Below, piece after piece: positions 1 to 12,200 of a DNA stretch of 64,000 nucleotides. Source of the stretch: Tetranychus cinnabarinus (lineage: Eukaryota > Arthropoda > Arachnida > Trombidiformes > Tetranychidae); assembly GCA_022266195.1 (NCBI GenBank), contig WHVY01000003.1, forward strand, positions 11,284,001 to 11,348,000, read 5' to 3'. Both the position numbers and the translations under genes were made by a program. Within the stretch, counting starts at the first letter, position 1; every line of letters begins with the position of its first letter. The notes below the pieces were generated by a model. It did no database searches, was not told the DNA's origin, and worked only from the letters and a program-made list of their open reading frames with translations.

Positions 1-75
1 TACAAATTTCCTATCGAAGATGAAAAGATTGCTTGCTTATGTGGAGCACCTCAGTGTCGCGGTTACCTCAACTAA
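1..75 (+). CDS. Set1: Set1/SETD1 histone H3K4 methyltransferase, C-terminal end (partial)
   Basis: Frame 1 reads 24 codons from the window edge to a TAA at 73-75. It ends with the SET/post-SET signature: YKFPIED, then a CLCG..QCRG zinc-binding cluster and a terminal YLN. Known family: the post-SET cysteines of SETD1/MLL-type lysine methyltransferases bind zinc beside the active site, and the CLCG...CRG..LN ending is closer to Set1/SETD1 (COMPASS) than to MLL. The enzyme methylates histone H3 lysine 4 in the nucleus at active promoters. Only the extreme C-terminus is present; the catalytic SET core lies left of the window. The same bases also hold an unrelated longer ORF starting at 20, which I treat as a shadow frame. 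The Set1 versus other post-SET assignment is an inference from a short piece. Confidence 0.82.
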   Translation, partial: YKFPIEDEKIACLCGAPQCRGYLN

Positions 76-438
76 ATTTTTTCTGTCATCATTAAATCCC
101 TTGTTCTTTGTACCTTTGAAAATTGTATTCTTACTTCCCGCTCTTCTCTATCATCTCCTTTTCTTCCCTTTTGCTTTTCTACCTCACTTCCATTTTCTTC
201 CTCTCTTCTCTTTACTCTCTGTAAATTTCATCTGTAAACTCATCAATCCAAGAGACACAACTCGCTGCATCAGAAACTATTTTGTAAACAATCAATCAGC
301 TATCAACAAATAAGTCCATCTCTTCACATTAAAAATGAAAATGAAACATAAAAAATCAAGAAGCTCACAAATTCTTAATTGAAAATGAAACAAAAATCGT
401 GATTTAATCAACGAATGGATCCTCTTTTTCCTGATTGC

Positions 439-444
439 AATAAA
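439..444 (+). terminator. Candidate poly(A) signal of Set1
   Basis: This AATAAA lies 364 bases after the Set1 stop codon and is followed by an A-rich run. It is the first canonical signal downstream on the + strand, so it is a plausible 3' end for that transcript. Confidence 0.4.
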
Positions 445-2012
445 AAAAGAAGATTAAAAAATAAAATTACAGAACAATTTTTGCATGATTAACTTTACCG
501 ATACAAATCCTATTTTTAAAACCTAGAAAAGGTCAACCAATAAAAGTCTTTTATTAAAAGATCAATTTCTGTCCAAATAAACATTGTATATTGAAAAGGT
601 TAATGGTTGTCTTAATGATCCGATGAAAACTAAAATGTTTAAATTGATTCAATGAAGAGTTGACTTTTAAAATCGATGAGATCACAAACTGATCCATTTA
701 TTTGTTGGCAAATAATGACTTTAACTAAAAGTATCACATTCAATTTTTAATGAGAAACAGTTAAGTCTAGATTGTCAATTAGCCTTACAAAATTCAATTT
801 AACATGAGATTGTAAAACTTGATTCAATCATTTTATTTCAACCTGAAAGTGGCTGAAAAAAGGTAAAAACAGTGGCAAAGTAATTTTGAGTTGAACAAGC
901 AAAAGAAAACATTATTATAAATGAAAATCACATCTTAAAGTTAAGCTATTTCACCTGATCCACATTTCATGCTGAGTATTCCTGGTAAACTCAATTTATC
1001 CCTGCATGATGCAAGTAATAACAATGAGAAGGAAACGAGAATACATTTACCAAAAAAAGATGAACCAGAAAAAAAGGAGAAACGATTACCGTTTTCGTTT
1101 ATATTAGTGTATTAGATAACCACATAAGTATCTGACCTTTTCCATACTAACTGTCCGTAAAAATTTCTCAAGTTGGCTAAATAGTCAATGGCAACATTAA
1201 GGACCATAAAAAGCCTCAATCCCTCGAGTTATATACAAAAATTGATCGGTAAATATGATCAAGAATGGACTTTTATAAAAACATGTTTCCACAGAATTTT
1301 AAACCACAAAACAAATCATTTTTAAAAGTAATAGGAACCTGTAAACAATTTGAGATTTTTTCCAATAAATTGAATGAAAGCAAAAAAAGCTGAGAAATCA
1401 AAACTAACCCAAAAGAGAAACCAGAAAATGGAAATTTTTCAGCGTAAAATGCCTCACAGAATCAACATAGCAATTAGAAACGATAATAGCGCTTAAACAG
1501 AAATATTAAAATTTTGAGAATTCCCAGCCTCAGAGGAAGCATTGTTTCTCAAACCAGGAAACGCTCCACTTTTCATCTCACCATCATTGTGCGATTCCCA
1601 TTCATTTTTCATATCCCATGATATTTAAACCGATTAAATTAACATAATGAAAGATATTTTGGAAAAGGCTTTGCTAAAAAAATTGAATAACTCAAAAAAC
1701 TGAAAGACAAAATATGGATTGGTAAAAGTGTAATTTTAAAATTGTAATACTTGGAGGTAAAGTTATCGACACTTAACATTTACTTTCATTTCTGGTAACA
1801 TCTTTTATCCATTAATATCAATAGACTAAATGGTTATTCATTTTCATCATTCTTATGATCCATAAAAAGATAACTGTTGATTCAGGTTGATATCTCTTTG
1901 CCATCCAGCTATCTCATATTGTAGTGAATAGTAAAATATAATTGTTGAAAGAATGATGATTGTAAGTGTTACCATTCTCCAAATATTAGGCCACAAAGCT
2001 TCAAGATCATTC

Positions 2013-2184
2013 ATCAAAATCACGAAAACCATGAGAACGATGAAAAAATCTGATTCCAAAACTGTACAAAAAGAATTTCAACTTCGAAGTCAATTTTATC
2101 TTAAACTAATGAAAATACAAATTTTTGATGCCATTAGTGGACTCAGTTTCAAAGGCCTTACAAACCCAAAAAGTCTGAACAACT
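2013..2184 (+). repeat. Foldback-family fragment (right-arm orientation)
   Basis: This stretch aligns by eye to the right arm of the element at 42719-43937. It shares an ATGAAAAAATC block, an 'acttcgaagtcaattttatct' block corresponding to the arm's 'gatcgaagt...gacctcgattttct', and 'ccattagtggactcagttt' followed by 'aggccttacaaac'. It is diverged and truncated. It lies just downstream of the receptor stop codon, possibly within its 3'UTR. Confidence 0.6.
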
Positions 2185-2991
2185 CACTGACATCAAGGAA
2201 CATACATTGAGTCATTTTTTCTTTCATCAATGAAAAGGTTTAATTTAATTCTTACCGCTTTTAAGCATATTTACACGAGTTTTAGTTGGTATATTTACTT
2301 ATTGGGGTTACAAAGCGATTATATGTGATTTACTGATTGTGTATCCATGATTCTGAATGTTCAAATTGATTGTTGAGTACAAACACATTAAAATGATATC
2401 AGGGAAGCATTTCACTTTTGCCAATGAAACTGTTATTTTTGGACAAGCAAAAAAATTGTTGCCTTAAAAGTGAATAGTAAATGCTGTATGATTGAAGTTG
2501 ACCATTAAATCAAATTTATCAACCAATAAATGGGTAAATATGATAGCTGAGTAAATACTAGAACTAGTCTTTTCGTACTTCATTTCACAAATCAATGAGG
2601 AAACAATGAAAAGGAGTAAAAATAATTACGTTTACATGATAACATTTAATCTGTACTTTTTTAAACAATATTTACTTTGATCAACCAAAGTAGAGCAAAT
2701 ATTGATTAATATTGAACCCAAACTCATATCAACAGAACATCGCTTTTTGGTTCAATTTTCTGGTTTCAATAAAATAAAGAACATTTTTTCCATATTTTCG
2801 AATCTTTTTAATACTTTACTTGTTATGATGTATACACATTTGTTTATATCAGGCATTAACTTGATTTACAATTACGTAGTGAAAATAAAAACAATTTGTT
2901 TCAATAACATATTAAATATTAATAATAATAATTGTACAATTTGTATTTCAATACAAACATTGAGTTGTTCATTTGGACCAAACTTGTATCT

Positions 2992-3247
2992 TCATGGATT
3001 ACAGTTTGAATTGATTTCCGTCATTCGAGCCACATCAACGGACCCATTGGTTAGCGATCTACAAGTGTTGGACCGAGTTGATCGAGTTGAATGGTTGACA
3101 TTTGCACCTGTATTGTTCATATTGTTGGGATAAAAGCGTTTACCGGCAACTCTTCGATGCATTGACAGGTTATTCCACTTGGAATCGCCTGGATCCTTTT
3201 GGGTTGAACGGCAAAAGCAAAGGATACTTTGAAAGTAACGTCTGAAT
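2992..3247 (-). CDS. TkR: Receptor exon 5: cytoplasmic tail
   Basis: A TGTGCAG acceptor supplies the last base of the Arg codon, giving NGR followed by FRRYFQSILCFCR, an amphipathic helix 8 with cysteines suited to palmitoylation. A 70-residue Ser/Thr/Asn-rich tail follows, then TGA at 2994-2992. Confidence 0.9.
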
Positions 3248-6200
3248 CTGCACATGAAACATAAAGTAAAGCAAAAAGATGAAATGAGTTGAATCTTTAG
3301 GCAAATCTTCGATCATTTACACTTAAAGGGAAGCCTCCAAAGGATTTAAATTAGCGACATAAAATACGCCAAACTTGCTACTCAGCTTTACTAGACTAAA
3401 TGCTACAATTTAGTGTTGTATTTGTAGCAGTAAAATGGTTGATTTGTTTAAGTGAAATGAATTGAAGTTTGTTATTAAAAAGACACAATTGTCACATTTA
3501 TACACAAATTGAAACAAATGGGTGAATAAGAGTAAAAATCAATTTCTTTCAAATTTAAATTATGTTAGTTTGTAGGGACGTAAGTCCATTTGTGCGATTT
3601 AAAAGTCTCTCTGAGCCACAGTTTTCGAGAAAATCGAGTTCAAAGTTTGAACTTCGATCGCCTTTTGTTCATTTATGGAAGCAGACTTTTCCATAAAACT
3701 CATTCTACTGATGTAAATTTCAATGGCCAATCAGAAAATGCCTGTATTTCAAGGGATAAAATTTTCTGTCATCTGTAAAACAGATTAGTTCGATTTTCAG
3801 TTAAACAGATCGCTTTCTGTTACCGTGAGAGTTAGCGAGTTGAAACTTACTATTTACCCATAAAAATTGTTGACTCACATCATGAATCAAATAATTTTAT
3901 CGATTCATGAGCAGTTCTCTTGATTTTGGCCATTGACCAGAAAACTTTGAACCTAAATATTTCGAGAATGGCATCACCTACAATCATGATTCTTTCACCA
4001 ATTTAGTTATTTACTAACTAATAATTCAATGCGATTCAATTACTTTCGATCAGCTCATTTGGGTTATGAATTTTAAGTTGTAAATGATCGAGAAACAACT
4101 TATTTAACAAAGTAAACTCATATCAACACATATCTTGGTAAATAAACCAATTTTCTGGTTTAACTTGCTAATAAAATGCAAAAAGTACTGTCAAAGCCGC
4201 GAAAAATCGAGTTGAGGGTTGAGAATTCGTGGATTTATAGGGACAACAAAACTGAGTCTATTGATACCATTCAAAAATTCATGTGATGAACAGTTTTCTG
4301 GAAAATTGAGGTCAAAGTTGAAACTTCGATCGTCTTTTCTTCAGCTATGGAAGAAGATTTTTTCACAAAACTTATTTCTCTGATGTATCTTTGGATGACC
4401 AACCATAAAACGGTCTTATTTAGAGAAATAACATTTTCTGTTTCTGTAAAACAGATCAAATACAATTTTCGGTTAAACCGACCCCATTCTTTGGCCGTAT
4501 GAGTTAGAGAGCTTAAACCTATTATGCCTCGATAAAAATTGTTGCTAAACATCAATGACCGAAAACTTTTTTCAATTCAGCAAAATTTCTCTTAATTTTG
4601 GCCTAAAAACCTAAAAACCTTGAGCCTAAATATTTCGGGAACGGTATCACCTACAATCACCGTTCTTGAGAAAATATTAGATTCCATCATGGATTATGAT
4701 ATATCTCGAAATATGAAATCATTCAAGATTCTACGAAAAAAGTTATAGAAATGTATTACTCAGGTTTTCAACTTTGAGACTTGATTTTATAAAGCTAAAC
4801 ACAAGTCTCGTGCAGTAGAAAGATCTTCATTATTGAATGAATTTTATTCAGTGTTCAGTTATAATGTTATTTTTATCAATATGTGCATGAATGTGACGAT
4901 TGTTTTAATTGTGTCTTTATAACAACCCAAATTGAGCAGCAATAACGAGATCTTTCTTTTAATAATTAACTTTGAAAACAAAATAAAAGCAGATTTTGTA
5001 GAAAGCTTTTGAAGTTGATCAATTTTGTGATGCATTTTCATCTAATTTTTTAATATTTTCAGAAGATCCTGAAAATGGCTCTTTGAGGTAGACTAGAGTC
5101 TGAATAATACTTGAAACGACCTTGTTTGTCAAATGTTTATTAGGATCAAATCAACCTTGTCTAGTATCGAAACCATTGTCATCGTTTCAATTTAGATGTC
5201 ATTTTATTGTCAAATGTAAATAATGTTGATGAAATTGGGGTGAAAAGGAGTAAATTTAATTACTAACCTTCCATTCATTTTGTAATATATCACAGGATTG
5301 TAAATTGAATTGGACATTGCCAACCAGTAAATAGCTAAATATATATTTTGAATGTTCTTATAATGAGATATTTTGGGAAAATGAAACACAATCAAAAAAT
5401 ATATATGGTAAGGTAGCCAACAGATGACAAATATAAACACAACGGCAATCAGCATTCGGACGATCTGTAAAGAAATAATTGAGAGAAAAATATTGAAACA
5501 TTGTTATATTTAATGATTAGTTGGTTGATAGTCAAGTTCACTCCGAGTTATTATAACAATTTGCTTAATGTTTCGACCTTGTCTTGACTAATCTTGATGA
5601 GACATTCGATGAATGATTGCCTGGAACTATTATCAGCTGTCTGATAGTAATTTTCGTGCTTCAGTCTCATGCCAATATTCAAATATTACATTGTTAAATG
5701 ATATTTGATGAGTTAATAAAAAGTCAAAATTTTGATATGAATAAAGAAAAAAAGAGTTCGGTTGTCAACAAAATTGATGTTTTGAAAATCATTAGCTCGT
5801 AATGATGCTGAACCATCATGAAGTATAAAATGAAGAGTAAATTATTATTACTAAATGAGATTCAACTTGGAAACTGTTGGTTAAGAGATGAAAAGATTAC
5901 CTTTCGCTTGGCTTTTATGGCACTCTTAAGACGCTCAGTTATTTCACCAATGTTTTGACTTCCCCAAAGTACCGAAATCATCTGTGGATATGTTGCTGCC
6001 ATTGTAATCACAGGCACAAAATAAGTGATGACCAGGAAAAGTATATTATAACTGTAAGGCGAAGTACAAAATTAAAGACATCAGTTAAGTCTCGCAATAT
6101 TAACAAGATAGATGAAAATCCAAGAGTTTTTCAACCAAACTTAATAAAGTGTTAAAGCTTCGATTAAAAGATTGAATCATAATTTAAAGATTCTTCATTT

Positions 6201-9200
6201 GATTTTCTAATCGCAGGAATGAAGCAAAAAGTCAAACATTTGCCTTCTTTTCGAGCATTAATATTGAAAGCTGAAAAGATTTACAATCGAAAGACTTTGT
6301 TTTACAGCAATTTCGTTCATTACAGTGCTTCTGCAGACCTGAAGGATCATTGTAGGGACAGTTTTGACGTAAGCTTGGAGCAAGGTTAAAGTAAATCCAA
6401 TGAAGGAATCAAATTTTTGTGCGGAAAAGTCAATCTCAAGAAGATTGAAATGCGATTTTCGTTTTTGTTTGTTTCTGTTTTCTGTTTCATTGCTGGACAA
6501 CTTTACCAATTGTGAAAAGATGCACTTACATGTAATCAAACGAAGAGTAACCAGCAAAGCCATCAGGCCATTTCAACAAGCAAACCGTCCTTAAAGATCC
6601 ATCTGGATAGATGTAGGTTACTGTCATTGAGAAGAGCAAATTGGGAAGTGAAATGATTGCTCCAATAATCCAGATTAAATTGAGTGTAATTAAAGTTGTC
6701 CGACGAGACATTCGAGAGCTTAATGGCCTGACAATGGCAATGTATCTGTAAAAGAGCATGAAAAACATGGTTAACATTGAAAGCAATTAAATTACAAAAT
6801 TAGAAACAATTTCAAGGTTTAACTGGAATGACAAACAAAAGAAATGAAATTAACCTTTTCTCGCATTTAAATTTAATTTAATTTAGCCTCTAAATTGAGT
6901 TGAAATCGTTGACAATTACGCAAACCAATTGACATTTTCATTGGCATTTGTGCAACTTTTGTTCACTGAAATAATTTAATTAACAATAAAAACGATTAAC
7001 AAAAGGCAACAGAAAACATTTCATGTTAACCTCCCAGTTATCAGGATAAACAATTAATGACTGTCATTTGAAATTAATTAATCATTGATATTAAACTGGA
7101 ACAAGTGAAAACAAACAAAAGTGTATTTTGATAAATGATGTGAACTAATGTTTTCAGGGAAGGAAAGGAAAAAAAGATGTGCTAAAAAAAGGGTTAAAAA
7201 GTTGATGAAAATTCTTTACATTAACAACTCATCAATTCAAGACTTAATGTTGGCAATAATGAAAATGATGAATGAAACAGAAAAAAATTCAGGGTAAACA
7301 TTGCATAATAATAGTGATAAATTAATTGAGACTGAAACGTTGAAGAAAAGAAAATGAAAAAATTCTGAAACATCCAGAGATTATGAGTGCTAAGAGATAC
7401 TCTGAAGGTTTCAATATTGTTTGATTGCTTGTTTTGCTCAGCATTTACTTTCAATTTGAAACTTGAGCTGTTTTCAGTTGATTCAGTGGGAGTTAATGTG
7501 ATCAGTATTGTTTACTGTGAAGTTATTTCATTTCCTGAAGTTCAATGTTTGCAATGAAAAAATGATCAACTTTCGATTTCGGTCAATCTTTTTATTTGCA
7601 TTCTATCAGAAAATTCGTTTAATAGTCTTGATTAGCATATCCTGTTGACCTGAATCTAATCATGAGGAAGGGCGAATATCATTTGGTTTTGATTTAAACG
7701 TTAATTTGGTTTGGACTTTGTTGGTTTCAGCTTTTAATTCAACTATTCATGTAATTTGACACATTTGATGTCCATTAAACAATGAATTGTTTAAAAGCTG
7801 AGAAAATAGATTTCCATAGAAATTGTTTCATCAGAATTGAATAACAAGCTTATTCGCTCAATTCTGTAAATAATCGCTTAGTTATTTGCTTTTATTGTTT
7901 ACAAAGTGAATTAGCATTTGAACGTTTTATAAGCTTTTAATTCTATCCTTTTGATTCTGTAATTGGCATGATTGTTGATCAACTGTTGCAATGTTTGACT
8001 AACAAATTCTCTTTATTTATTGCTAGAAATGATTTAAATAATAATTTGCATCCACGAATAATTAGTGAATATTGGATACTGAAATAGCAATATGTATTTC
8101 TGGTTGATATTATTATACACTTTCTGAGTGTGTTATTGGTTTATTAAGTTAACTCCAGTTCAGTTATTTGAGCAAATTAAATGAATAAAGAAACAGTTTC
8201 GTTCTTATTTAGTTAATTTGAGTATCTTGATTTAATGCGAATAGAGTCATAATTATAATTTCATTAAGTCTACTTCTCTTGAAGGCGAAATTTGCTTATT
8301 TTTAGATGTTCGGTGATATTTTGATGAACATTGAACAAATAGCGACATTCACTTTACATGTTCATCTTTCATTGACTAACTTGATTACATTGTATTGTCA
8401 GGTAAATTATTAAATGGTTATGTTTACTCAATTCTTAATCAACTCTCGAGTGTCTAGAAACAACTGCTGGTTTAAGTTATTAATAACTTTATTAGTATTT
8501 AAGATGACATTGGAATCACAAATGATTCTTTGATCATTTTCGTTGTTTCAATGTTTCGTCTAACAGTTTCGAGATTTATTGTTCGCTTCTTCAATGTTTA
8601 TTAAACTTCTAAATATTGATTAACCAATTGATTTTAACTCCACTTTCCCTGAGAAATGCTCAGAACTCAGACTGTTGTTCCTTCAGACAGGCTTAGTTAA
8701 AGCGAATGGCTTTAAAACCAAATAAAGAATGACAGAACCTATTGATGCTCATAAATCTTGGATAAAAGTTCAAGTTTAAATCAAATAGAGTAAAATTAAA
8801 GGTCAACAAAAGTATCAAATGAAAGCTAAGAACTTGAGACTAAAAATCATGTTTCCAGCAAGTTTCATATTCAAGAGCAGAAAATGTGTTCAGCATGAAA
8901 AATCATTTTCTATTTTCTTCTTTCTCTACCTTCCAACATTTATAGTCTTTCCTACTTAAGACGTAGTCCAACATGAACATTGCTTCAAACATTTCGTTAC
9001 ATTTTCAACCATTTTATTCATCATTTATTGAAATGAACAGCTCTAAAAGCTAACATCTTTTACAAATTGTTTGTTCAAAATCGCATTCTATTCGCTTAAT
9101 TTACACACTTCTCTCCAATCTAGAATTGAATTAACAAAATGAAAGCACTTTTACGTTGAAAACTTGCAGTATTTAAGCACTTGATAGCATCTTAAACGTG

Positions 9201-12200
9201 CAAAAATGCCATAAATTGAAACTTGATGCTGATTCAAATCGCTTTTAATCATTTTTCAATTACGCTTTCTCGTCTAAATATTGAACATTTACTTCAACTC
9301 TAAACAACTGAAGAAACCTAAAGATGAATAAAATTGAAAAGGTTACAAAATTCATTATAAGACGATTGTGACGGAATTAAATTACGGAATTACATTTATT
9401 GTCTCAAATTACTTGTTACAATTTAGTGTTGAAATGTTTCACAGATTTAAAAGCACAATTCAGTCTAATTGTGAGTAAGGTTAGCTAGTCAATAACAAAA
9501 AGGTAACAACTGGAAATGCAATACAACAATATTCACTTGGAAAGGTTTGAACAATAATATTGTTCACTTATTCATTGTACAATGTTTTTTGGTGTAAAAT
9601 GATGACAGTAATGATGCTTTTGGAGGCAAAATATGGTTCAATGTATTAAAATGGACTAAAATGTTTTTCCTCTTCTTTACCCAAATTAATAATAGGTTAT
9701 GAATGCGATACAATTAAAATGAGTTGACAATGGATCAAATTATTTCAACTTCACATTTCCATTTTGAACCATCATTACATTGAAATGATATTTTCATCTG
9801 AAAATGTTTTCAATTTTCTCATTCACTCAGAATTACAATGAGAAATGTTGACATTTGTCCCGAGCCTTTCCAATAAAATGTTTTGATTGCTTGTAAATGT
9901 TGATCATTTTGTACCTTTCATCGATATTGATCTGGGACAAACAGCTTTTCCGATCTTCTCAAGTGATTCAAGTCATTAAACCGATTTAAATTTTATATTA
10001 TTCATAGAAACACTTCTCTTGCCTTTTCTAAGTAAATGTTTTACCATTTTGAATATAAACATTTATAAATTATATTCAAATTGCAAGTGTTTTATGAATT
10101 TTTAATATCCATTGCTATTTAAATCTTGTTCAATAAATTGTTTCAAATGGTAACAAGAAATTAAACTTGCAGAACTGAAAACGTTAGTTTAATATTAAAA
10201 TTTAACCATTTATCGATTCTCTAACAGTTTCTAATTAAAGGTTAACCTTGATGAACCAGAATCTTAATGGTGATTAAACCTAATTGCGTTGATTGAAGAG
10301 TGTTTCATTGCAACCTTTCATTTCACTTGTTATTTTGACAAATTTTGTTGACTTTAAGTGTTTCCATTAAACGATCTACTGCATAATTTACTAATTGAGA
10401 TTCGTATTTGCACAATTTAACCATTTCTTCAAAGAAACATCTTAAATCACAACTGCCATTTAATAAGCACCATTCATCTAATATTGATATAAATTCTGAT
10501 TGAAATTTGGGTTTGGGTTTAAACTGCAGATGAATTGATCATTAGCTGTGCTTCTTGGTGAATCTTTGCATTAATGGATTACATGGAAATCCTGTGACAT
10601 TTGATTTGTTCATTTATGGCATCCAATCAGGATAATAATGTAACAAATATGTTTGGTAATGAAAGGTGAAAAGAGAGCGATCATTAAATGCATTTTCACA
10701 TTGGGTTTCCTTGTGAAAATATTAGAAGCTAATCTTTGTTTTCCTTTGGATGAACAGATTGACAATTATTATTCCCATTTCCAAAGGCTAATCATGATAC
10801 AAATATTGAATTTCAATTATTCTTAACCTGGAAACAAAAAAAAAAGCAAAACAAGGATAAAAGAAGGATCAAAGTGAAGTGAAAAAAACGGCAAAAGATT
10901 TTATCATAATCTTCATTGGAATAAGCTAAATGACCATTTTGTGTATCACCATGTTATCCTTATATCCTCACTGTATTTATACCCTGAATGTATGAATAGT
11001 GAAGAGAGAAGAAAAAGGTAAACTTGGAAACTCATTTATTCACAGAATATCAGTTGAACTGTTCTATACGATTATGATGATGATCACCATGATGAACATG
11101 ATCAAAATTGGTTTACTTGAGACGATCAATTGAACCAAAAACTCATTCATTTTCCAGGTTCACTCAATTTTCTCGAAATTATATTATTCTAGTCAAATTC
11201 CTGTTCCATTCATACCAATCATGATCGACGAATTTCGTCTTCAAGCTTCAAACTGATCACAATATTTCACTTCTTTGGACTTGCCATTTGGAACCTTTTC
11301 ACTCCCAGTTTCCATCAATTGAATTTCTGTTTCTGATGTTCAATAGTTGATCATGAAATGCTATCTGTTAAACTTGATTAGATTGAAGATGAAAAAATGA
11401 AACAAAAAAGTTTACTCTGAGTAGGTGAAGAATTGAAAGTTTTGAAATGAAGAGTTGACTCGATTAACTTTGTAACATTTGGAATAACAATTTATCTAAA
11501 AAATATAATTCTTTTGTTGAAATATTGAATTATCAAAGATAATCTGGTCAGATACGAGTGAAATTGCTCAACCAATGAAACCTTTGCAATTGACAGCGAA
11601 CCTGAATGTATCATTTTTCAAACTAAATGTTAACATGAAAAGGAAAAGTTGAAGTCTTCCAAGAATCTTTTCAGTCACTTTCAATTTTATAAATATTCTG
11701 ATGAGTTATCAAAGGTCAATGTCAAGATTGCCTTGAATATAAATGATTGTGAAATATTGATATAATTAATGTTCAGGTTAAGAATTGGTCAACCTCTTGA
11801 ATGATTAACTTGACCCTGCAAGTTATCCAATTGAGCAAAAAAGTTCTGCCAACAAACCAAAGCTCTTGTAACAAATAACTTGCAACTTGACTGGAATCGC
11901 CATAAGAATATGATTGGAAATAGAATCACTCCAAGGAGAAATGACTCCCAGTGGAATCACTCCCAGCATTGGTCAACTTGAGAATCAGCCAAGCCTTACA
12001 AGATTATCCTTTCTATTTACCATGAAATGTTCAATTGCAACCATTCAACCTTTTCTTTCAACTTTCAATCTGTTGAACATACTTCACTCGAATGGTTCCA
12101 AGTTTTCGAAAAAAAGGAAAATTTCGAATTCGCATTCTCATGTTGACAAGATATTCAACCAAGTTGAATCAATTAAACTCACTCCCAGAAACTCAATAAC

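Larger units (their letters stand above)
76..2991. other. Set1 3'UTR and convergent intergenic region
   Basis: No gene was recognised here. The first 400 bases are probably Set1 3'UTR, and the right end must hold the 3'UTR of the oppositely oriented receptor gene. A degraded copy of the foldback repeat family sits at about 2013-2184. The ORFs here begin at non-ATG codons or overlap that repeat. Confidence 0.6.

Noticed and set aside
20..313. 97-codon ORF at the left edge
   Set aside because: Its first part overlaps the Set1 C-terminal codons in another frame, and the rest is pyrimidine-rich 3'UTR. The post-SET reading in frame 1 is far more specific.
4859..5041. 60-codon minus-strand ORF inside receptor intron 4
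   Set aside because: Considered as the receptor tail exon but lacks the F-R-x-Y/G-F motif after TM7. The exon at 3247-2992 fits in sequence and phase.
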